A stretch of 41,861 nt of DNA from Myxococcales bacterium (GTDB taxonomy: Bacteria > Myxococcota_A > Polyangia > Palsa-1104 > SHYY01), in contig SHYY01000027.1 in assembly GCA_009692555.1 (NCBI GenBank), positions 1 through 41,861 on the forward strand. Direction: 5' to 3'. The notes beneath the pieces were generated by a model. The model did no database searches. It worked only from the letters and a program-made list of their open reading frames with translations, and was not told the DNA's origin. Position numbers and translations under genes: made by a program. This document shows positions 36,630-41,861 of the stretch, one piece after another (position 1 is the stretch's first letter; every line of letters begins with the position of its first letter).

Positions 36630-37289
36630 GTGCCTCCCCACCCGGCCGCACTCCATCGCCTGCTGCGCCGTCCGCTCTTCTGGATCGCGCTTTTCGGGCT
36701 GCTCTTCGGCCTGCCGCTCGGCCGATCGTTGACCCGCAACCTCCCGTCGCGGCTACCGGTGCTCTCCACGCTGCCCGACTTCCGGCTCACCGACGAGAAC
36801 GGCCAGCCATTCGAGAAGAAACAGCTCGCCGGCAAGGTGTGGGTGGCGAGCTTCATCTTCACCCGCTGCCCGACCGCCTGCCCGCTCCTCTCGGCGAAGA
36901 TGGAGAAGATCCAGAAGCGCACACGCAACCTCGGGCGCGCCTTCCATCTCGTCTCGTTTTCGGTCGATCCGGAGAACGATACCCCCGCCGAGCTGCACGC
37001 CTACGCACGAAGGTTTCACGCCAACCCCCGGGGCTGGACCTTCGTCACCGGGCCCCTCGATGCGATGCAGGCCGCGGTGGTCAAGGGGTTCAAGATCGCG
37101 ATGGTGAAGGAGCCGATCGCTGCCCCGGAGGCCGCGGACGGCGGCGCGACAGGCTTCTTCGACATCATCCACGGGGAGCACCTCGTGCTGTGCGACCAGC
37201 AAGGCCGTATCCGGGGCTACTTCGAGGCCAGCGACGACGGGATCAACGCGCTGGTGGCCGGGATCGCGCAGCTGGTGAACGGCCAGTGA
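36630..37289 (+). CDS. Sco1/SenC-family copper chaperone
   Basis: 219 residues from GTG 36630. An N-terminal membrane anchor (LFWIALFGLLFGLPLG) is followed by a thioredoxin-like fold with FTRCPTACPL (C80 and C84) and a His at 181/184 in IIHGEHL, the Cu ligands of Sco proteins. It delivers copper to the CuA site of subunit II, and the coxB gene lies downstream. The 451-bp element now separates it from coxB, which has its own promoter. Confidence 0.93.
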   Translation: MPPHPAALHRLLRRPLFWIALFGLLFGLPLGRSLTRNLPSRLPVLSTLPDFRLTDENGQPFEKKQLAGKVWVASFIFTRCPTACPLLSAKMEKIQKRTRNLGRAFHLVSFSVDPENDTPAELHAYARRFHANPRGWTFVTGPLDAMQAAVVKGFKIAMVKEPIAAPEAADGGATGFFDIIHGEHLVLCDQQGRIRGYFEASDDGINALVAGIAQLVNGQ

Positions 37290-37330
37290 GCGCCTCGACA
37301 AGGCCTCGTAGCCCGTTGACAGCCCGTTGA

Positions 37331-37781
37331 GGGTGCTTAACAGCGGAGGGGGCCCTCTTGCTGGCTCTTGCTCGTCACGTAGTCGTAGTCGTCGTCGTAG
37401 TCGTAGTCGTCCCGTCCGCAGCGACGGCAATCGAACTTCCTCCCGCAACAAATTCCTCCTGCCAACCGACCCCCCTGGCCACCCAGGAGGATGCCCCCTA
37501 CATCGCCGAGGGAGCGGGCCGGTTCGGAGCGCCGGAGGGCGCCCGCTTCTACAGCATCGCCCGGGGCTCCGCGATGGAGTGCAAGGCGATCGTGGATGCC
37601 TTCGCGGTCCTGCAACTCGCCTTGGAAGACACTCGGCGACAGGCCATGGAGTTGCTGACCCGCATCGTGGAGATGCTCACGCGCATGGGCCGGAGAGGTG
37701 ATCCCCCGCGCGCGAGTGCCCCTGAATCGACTACGACTACGACTCCGTGAGCGGAGGGACCCCTTCTCCCGTTAAGCACCC
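37331..37781 (+). mobile_element. 451-bp TIR-bounded element with 9-bp flanking direct repeats
   Basis: Perfect 11-base inverted ends: GGGTGCTTAAC (37331-37341) and GTTAAGCACCC (37771-37781). Directly outside lie GCCCGTTGA at 37322-37330 and at 37782-37790, as expected for a target-site duplication; a third copy of GCCCGTTGA at 37311-37319 makes the left target tandem. Inside, GTAGTC repeats (about 37378-37410) and GACTAC repeats (about 37728-37742) are inverted with respect to each other. It carries only an IVS-like gene fragment, so it would be non-autonomous. A second copy is at the start of the window. Confidence 0.8.
37358..37750 (+). pseudogene. Truncated four-helix-bundle (23S rRNA IVS-like) protein
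   Basis: The open frame (130 codons from TTG 37358) starts with a Val run from GTAGTC repeats and unrelated residues. Recognisable family sequence begins at about residue 50: IAEGAGRFGAPEGARFYSIARG, seen as IAEGAGR then ARFYSIARGSAMEC, followed by two helices ending in LTRIVEML. Intact members have about 50 residues of helix 1 and 2 before IAEGAGR, which are absent, so this is probably a remnant. The tail has five Thr, against nine in the copy at 2-199. Confidence 0.65.
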
Positions 37782-37797
37782 GCCCGTTGACTTCGCC

Positions 37798-37826
37798 TTG
37801 ACACCCACCAACCCCGCCGCTATTGT
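37798..37826 (+). promoter_or_regulatory. Promoter of the coxBAC-cytochrome c operon
   Basis: TTGACA (37798-37803), 17 bases, TATTGT (37821-37826), seven bases right of the element's flanking repeat. The coxB ribosome-binding site TAGGAGG follows at about 37862. Confidence 0.7.
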
Positions 37827-37880
37827 CCTGACGCTTTTTTCCCCCTTCCGCACGCACCAGGTAGGAGGCCAGACCCCACC

Positions 37881-38696
37881 ATGACGCGCCCCCGGAACAT
37901 CTTCCTGCTCGCAGCCGCCGTCGTCGCTGCGTCCTGCGGAGTCGCCCACGCCCAGTTCATCGGCGGGCGCCCGCTGGACGTCTCCCTCGATGGGCATCGT
38001 GGCGACTGGCTGTTCGATGTCACGACCCTCTCGGTGACGCTGCTGTTCATCATCATGGTCGGGATCATGCTCGGGGCGGCGCTGCTGCACCGCGACAAGC
38101 CGGGGCGCAAGGCCCACTACGAGACCGGCATCGGCAGGAGCCACCTCGTCCTGACCGCGGTCATCTCCTCGGTGATCTTCTTCGGGGTCGACGGCGTGCT
38201 CCTGGTGAGCTCGTTCAACTCGCTCACCGAGGGCTTCTGGAAGTGGCCGGCCAACGACGGCAAGACCGTCACCGTCGAGGTGATGGCGCAGCAGTGGGGA
38301 TGGAACCTGCGTTACCCCGGCAAGGACGGGAAGTTCAATACCCCCGACGACATCCTGACGTGGAACGATATGCCGATCCCGAAGGACGTTCCGGTGATGA
38401 TCAAGATGATGTCGAAGGACGTCATTCACTCGTTCTACCTGCCGAACTTCCGCACCAAGCAGGACGCCGTGCCGGGGCAGGTCACGCAGCTCTGGTTCCA
38501 GGCGGTGGAGAAGGGCGAGTTCGAGATCGGCTGCGCCCAGCACTGCGGGGTCAATCATTACAAGATGAAGGGGATGCTGAAGGTGGTGGAGCAGGCCGAC
38601 TTCAATCAGTGGCTCGAAACCGCCGGCGCCGATGCCGTGCGCCGCTACGACGCAGCCGACACCGAGGCCCACTGGGGCTGGGACTGGGAGAGCTAG
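37881..38696 (+). CDS. coxB: Cytochrome c oxidase subunit II
   Basis: 271 residues. A signal sequence (LLAAAVVAASCGVAHA), two membrane helices (residues about 48-68 and 88-112) and a CuA cupredoxin domain with H183, C218, C222, H226 and M229. The usual CxExC reads CAQHC, with Gln220 where Glu normally supplies a backbone ligand. QQWGWNLRYPGKDG is the conserved aromatic region for electron entry. There is no fused cytochrome c domain; a separate diheme protein is encoded downstream. It receives electrons from cytochrome c and passes them to subunit I. Confidence 0.95.
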   Translation: MTRPRNIFLLAAAVVAASCGVAHAQFIGGRPLDVSLDGHRGDWLFDVTTLSVTLLFIIMVGIMLGAALLHRDKPGRKAHYETGIGRSHLVLTAVISSVIFFGVDGVLLVSSFNSLTEGFWKWPANDGKTVTVEVMAQQWGWNLRYPGKDGKFNTPDDILTWNDMPIPKDVPVMIKMMSKDVIHSFYLPNFRTKQDAVPGQVTQLWFQAVEKGEFEIGCAQHCGVNHYKMKGMLKVVEQADFNQWLETAGADAVRRYDAADTEAHWGWDWES

Positions 38697-38700
38697 TCCG

Positions 38701-40506
38701 ATGAGCGAACACGCAGCGGCCCACGACGAAGCGCACGGCGAGCACGGCGACCACGATATCCACCCCGAGCCGACCAGCTTCCTTCGCAAATACGTCTTCT
38801 CCACCGATCACAAGGTGATCGCCAAGCAGTTCATCTGGCTCGGCCTGATCTTCATGTTCATCGGCGGCTCGATGGCGATGATGATCCGGTGGCAGCTCGC
38901 CAATCCCGGCGAGCCCTTCCCGATCCTCGGCAAGCAGATCTTCTCGAACTCGGGCGGCATCGTCTCCCCCGCGGCCTACACGTCCCTGTTCACGATGCAC
39001 GGGACGATCATGATCTTCTACGCGATCACGCCGATCATGATCGGCGGCTTCGGCAACTTCTGCATCCCGCTGATGATCGGCGCGCGCGACATGGTGTTCC
39101 CGAAGCTGAACGCCTTCAGCTTCTGGATGATGTTCGTCAGCACGATTATCCTGGTGATCTCCTTCTTCGTACCGATGGGCGCGGCGGGCGCCGGCTGGAC
39201 CACCTACCCGACGCTGTCGACCACGATGGGCACGCCCGGGGTCGGGCAGACCCTGTGGGTGGTGGCGATCTACTGCGCCGGGGCCTCGACCCTGATGGGC
39301 GCGGTCAACTACATCACCACGGTGATTGTGCTGCGCGCGCCCGGCATGGGCTACTTCCAGATGCCGCTGACGGTGTGGGGTCTGTGGCTGACCGCAATCC
39401 TGAATGCGCTGTTCATCCCGGTGCTGGCGGCCGGAATGATCCTGCTGTTCCTCGACCGCGTGGTCGGCACCCACTTCTTCCTCGCCGGCACGATGGTCAA
39501 GGGCGGCGGTGACCCGATTCTCTACCAGCATTTGTTCTGGATCTTCGGGCACCCGGAGGTCTACATCCTGATCCTCCCGGGCTGGGGCGTGGTCTCGGAT
39601 CTGCTGTCGTTCTTCTCGCGCAAGCCCGCGTATGGATACAAGGTTACTGCGCTGGCGATGTCGGCGGTGTGCGTCCTGTCGGCGGTGGTCTACGGGCATC
39701 ACATGTTCACCACCGGCCTGTCGCCGCTGCTCGGTCAGGGATTCATGGTCCTCACGATGATCATCTCGGTGCCGGCGGAGATCTTCTTCCTGAACTGGCT
39801 GCACACTCTGTGGAAGGGCAAGATTCGCCTCACCGTGCCGATGCTGTTCGCGCTCGGGCTGGTGTTCGTGTTCGGCCTCGGCGGCCTCACCGGCCTGTAT
39901 CTCGCGACGATCTCGACCGATCTCTACCTCCACGACACCTACTTCGTGGTCGGCCACTTCCACCTCACGATGGCGGCGGCGGTGTTCCTGGGATCGTTCG
40001 CGTCGATCTACTTCTGGTTCCCGAAGATGTTCGGGCGGATGACCAATCCGCTGCTCGGCAAGCTGCACTTCTGGTTCTCGTTCATCCCGATCAACCTGAT
40101 CTTCTGCGGGATGCTCTACGTGGGCTTTGGCGGCATGCAGCGCCGGCTCTACGACCCGTCGGTGTACGCGACCTTCAAGCACCTCCTGCCGGTCAATCAG
40201 TTCATCAGCACCTCGGCCTATGTGCTGGGCTTCGGGAGCATCTTCTTCAGCATCAACTTCTTCTACAGCATGTTCTACGGAGCGAAGGCGCCGCAGAATC
40301 CGTGGGAGGTGACGACGCTGGAGTGGACGAATACGACGTCGCCGCCGCCGCACCACAACTACGATGTGATCCCGACCGTCCTCCGGGGCGCTCATGAGTT
40401 CGGCAATCCCGAGTTCATGAAGGCGACCGGCAAGGACTGGCTCGGTCAGGCCGAGGAGCTGCCGGCGGCGGGAGCCAAGGCTGCCGACAAGGAAACCGCG
40501 GAGTAG
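38701..40506 (+). CDS. coxA: Cytochrome c oxidase subunit I (A1-like haem-copper oxidase)
   Basis: 601 residues from ATG 38701, four bases after coxB. About twelve membrane helices. Ligands: H100 and H421 (haem a), H419 (haem a3), H284, H333 and H334 (CuB), Y288 cross-link tyrosine, H411 near the Mg site. The D-channel is present (D130, N119, N137 and E286). In the K-channel, T352 is kept, but the lysine position in VPTGIK reads F362 in VPAEIFF. A His/Glu-rich cytoplasmic N terminus and a long C-terminal tail are also seen. It reduces O2 to water and pumps protons. Confidence 0.97.
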   Translation: MSEHAAAHDEAHGEHGDHDIHPEPTSFLRKYVFSTDHKVIAKQFIWLGLIFMFIGGSMAMMIRWQLANPGEPFPILGKQIFSNSGGIVSPAAYTSLFTMHGTIMIFYAITPIMIGGFGNFCIPLMIGARDMVFPKLNAFSFWMMFVSTIILVISFFVPMGAAGAGWTTYPTLSTTMGTPGVGQTLWVVAIYCAGASTLMGAVNYITTVIVLRAPGMGYFQMPLTVWGLWLTAILNALFIPVLAAGMILLFLDRVVGTHFFLAGTMVKGGGDPILYQHLFWIFGHPEVYILILPGWGVVSDLLSFFSRKPAYGYKVTALAMSAVCVLSAVVYGHHMFTTGLSPLLGQGFMVLTMIISVPAEIFFLNWLHTLWKGKIRLTVPMLFALGLVFVFGLGGLTGLYLATISTDLYLHDTYFVVGHFHLTMAAAVFLGSFASIYFWFPKMFGRMTNPLLGKLHFWFSFIPINLIFCGMLYVGFGGMQRRLYDPSVYATFKHLLPVNQFISTSAYVLGFGSIFFSINFFYSMFYGAKAPQNPWEVTTLEWTNTTSPPPHHNYDVIPTVLRGAHEFGNPEFMKATGKDWLGQAEELPAAGAKAADKETAE

Positions 40507-40508
40507 CA

Positions 40509-41105
40509 ATGGCCGCGGCGATCACACCGCCCATGACGGCACTCCAGGGCTATTCCCGGCGCAAGGACACCGGCCCCTACGTGGGCATGGTGATCTTCCT
40601 CTCCGCCTTCGGGATGTGCTTCGCGGCGCTGTTCTTTTCGTATTCGGTGGTCCGCACCGGCGCGATGAGCTGGCCGCCCGCGGGTACCGAGCCCCTGCCA
40701 CTGGGCTTGCCGGCGCTGAATACCCTGGTGCTGGCGCTGTCGAGCTGGACGTTCCATCGCGCCTACGTGGCCGCGCGGCGGGGGCAGCCGGTGGTCGCCT
40801 GGCTGGGCGTCACGTTTTGCCTCGGGGCGCTCTTCATGGCGCTGCAGCTGGTGGTGTGGGTGTCGGTCTATCGGTCTGGGCTGCATCCGTCGAGCGGCAT
40901 CTACGGCTCGGTGTTCTACGCGCTCACGGTGTTCCACGCGCTGCACGTTGTATCGGCGCTGGTGACGATTCTGTACCTGCTGCCGGGAGCGCTCGTCGGG
41001 CGCTACGGAGCGGCGAATCACACCGCCGTGCGCCTCTCCGCCATGTTCTGGCACTTTGTGGACGTGATCTGGGTGGCGATGTTCCTCTCGGTCTACGTTT
41101 TCTGA
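40509..41105 (+). CDS. coxC: Cytochrome c oxidase subunit III (second of two)
   Basis: 198 residues. Membrane helices include VGMVIFLSAFGMCFAALFFSY and LGALFMALQLVVWVSVY; FHALHVVSALVTILYL and FWHFVDVIWVAMFLSVYVF are subunit III motifs. It is about 17 residues shorter than the gene at 35605 and not closely similar to it. It lies two bases after coxA and 12 before the cytochrome c gene. Confidence 0.93.
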   Translation: MAAAITPPMTALQGYSRRKDTGPYVGMVIFLSAFGMCFAALFFSYSVVRTGAMSWPPAGTEPLPLGLPALNTLVLALSSWTFHRAYVAARRGQPVVAWLGVTFCLGALFMALQLVVWVSVYRSGLHPSSGIYGSVFYALTVFHALHVVSALVTILYLLPGALVGRYGAANHTAVRLSAMFWHFVDVIWVAMFLSVYVF

Positions 41106-41117
41106 AAGGAAGCGGGA

Positions 41118-41861
41118 ATGCGATCTCGCCTGTTCATGCTGGCTCTCCCGCTCTCGCTCGCCTCCTGCGAGTGGGGTGGCGCGAAGTTCGATACCCCGCT
41201 CAAGCTCGGTGGGCAGGAGGTGCAGCCGCACACGCTGAAGAAAGGCTACGAAGCCTACCAGCAGTACTGCCGGCCGTGCCACGGCGACAACGGCGACGGG
41301 CGGGGCTATTCGTCGAAGGGCCTCCGGCCCCCGCCGCGTGATTTCACGCAGGCGCTGTTCAAGTTCGGCGGCGTTCCGGCGCCGGGCCTCCCGCCCGACT
41401 CCGAGATGAAGCGGATCGTGAAGAGCGGTCTTCACGGCACGGCGATGCTCCCGTGGGACATCACCGACGAGGAGCTGACCAACACCCTGCAGTACATCAA
41501 GACCTTCTCGCCGCGCTGGCAGGCCGAGGTGCCGGGCGAGGTGGTGAAGGGGGTCGACCCGAACTACACCGGCGACAAGAAGGTCCAGGCGATCGAGCTC
41601 GGCAAGAAGCTGTTCCACGCCAAGGCGCAGTGCTCCGCGGCCTGCCACGCCAACGCCGTCGGCCACGCCGAACTGTTCGAGCTGACCAAGGCAGCGACGG
41701 GGAACGAGCTGACCGAGTTCGCCGCCGACATGTACAACAGCAAGCTGAAGGACTCCGAGTACTGCCTGGAGTGGAAGCCGGGCTGGAAGAAGCTCGAGGA
41801 TCGCGAGTGCGCGCTCCCGGTCAAGATCATGCCGCCGGATTTCACGATCGACGATGTGCGC
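41118..41861 (+). CDS. Lipid-anchored diheme cytochrome c (3' end outside window)
   Basis: 248 residues are visible from ATG 41118, after GAAAGGA. MLALPLSLASC is a lipoprotein signal with Cys17 as the lipid site. The first haem motif is CRPCH (51-55), with M110 in GTAMLPW as a likely axial ligand. A second site reads CSAACH (172-177), three residues between the cysteines rather than two. It is the fourth gene of the oxidase operon and probably delivers electrons to the CuA site. The frame is still open at the window end. Confidence 0.9.
   Translation, partial: MRSRLFMLALPLSLASCEWGGAKFDTPLKLGGQEVQPHTLKKGYEAYQQYCRPCHGDNGDGRGYSSKGLRPPPRDFTQALFKFGGVPAPGLPPDSEMKRIVKSGLHGTAMLPWDITDEELTNTLQYIKTFSPRWQAEVPGEVVKGVDPNYTGDKKVQAIELGKKLFHAKAQCSAACHANAVGHAELFELTKAATGNELTEFAADMYNSKLKDSEYCLEWKPGWKKLEDRECALPVKIMPPDFTIDDVR

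Noticed and set aside
37358..37500. Val-rich N terminus as a real membrane segment
   Set aside because: The Val run comes from GTAGTC repeats inside the element and replaces the family's normal first helices.
38602..40509. 635-codon open frame on minus over coxA
   Set aside because: His/Arg-rich shadow; coxA is certain from its ligand residues.

Overview
The window is about 41.9 kb of very GC-rich bacterial DNA. Codon use, gene content (ETF:quinone oxidoreductase-type iron-sulfur protein, many predicted exported proteins, PATAN/J/TPR proteins, an aa3-type oxidase locus) and a selenoprotein point to the Myxococcota or another former deltaproteobacterial lineage. This is inference from family content; there is no rRNA here. 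One tRNA (tRNA-Phe, GAA) is present. I see no phage, CRISPR array or transposase gene.

Layout. 1-199: tail of a four-helix-bundle (23S rRNA IVS-like) protein, a second copy of which lies in a small element at 37331-37781. 286-3627: carotenoid 1,2-hydratase-like protein, family 2 glycosyltransferase and an FAD oxidoreductase, possibly a pigment/glycolipid set. 3630-5690 (minus): PilZ protein, Trm112-like protein, membrane-tethered metallophosphoesterase. 5920-10012: ETF:quinone oxidoreductase-type Fe-S protein and a GMC oxidoreductase. 10018-10588: PIN/Phd toxin-antitoxin pair. 10670-13321: UbiB-type kinase and patatin. 14588-17058: a MotA/TolQ-like protein with a long repetitive coiled tail plus a MotB/OmpA partner, resembling ZorA/ZorB, ended by a 192-bp inverted-repeat element with a terminator. 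17259-18389: RCK potassium channel and tRNA-Phe. 18505-22555: a J-like/TPR protein, a lidless Hsp70 and a PATAN/J-like/TPR protein.

The most unusual gene is at 23196-25883. Read through two in-frame TGA codons it is one 895-residue, membrane-anchored protein with four DsbA-like thioredoxin-fold domains. In domains 1 and 4 the TGA falls exactly where the first cysteine of the CPFC active site lies in domains 2 and 3, and both TGA codons are followed by the same hairpin, which fits a bacterial SECIS. It is therefore predicted to be a double-selenocysteine, four-domain disulfide oxidoreductase. Conventional gene calling would split it into three pieces. A short exported protein with six cysteines lies just upstream.

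25969-28692 holds a Uma2-type protein, DAHP synthase, a glutaredoxin-like protein and a TlpA-like thioredoxin. 28693-35309 (minus) holds an uncharacterised protein, a ParE-type toxin-antitoxin pair, then an overlapping four-gene run (hydrolase, CheY-like receiver, GNAT, and a metalloprotease/propeller/barrel outer-membrane protein). 35306-41861 is a cytochrome oxidase region: subunit III and IV genes on minus, then Sco, a small TIR/TSD-bounded element, and a coxB-coxA-coxC-cytochrome c operon on plus from a clear TTGACA-N17-TATTGT promoter. The last gene runs off the window.
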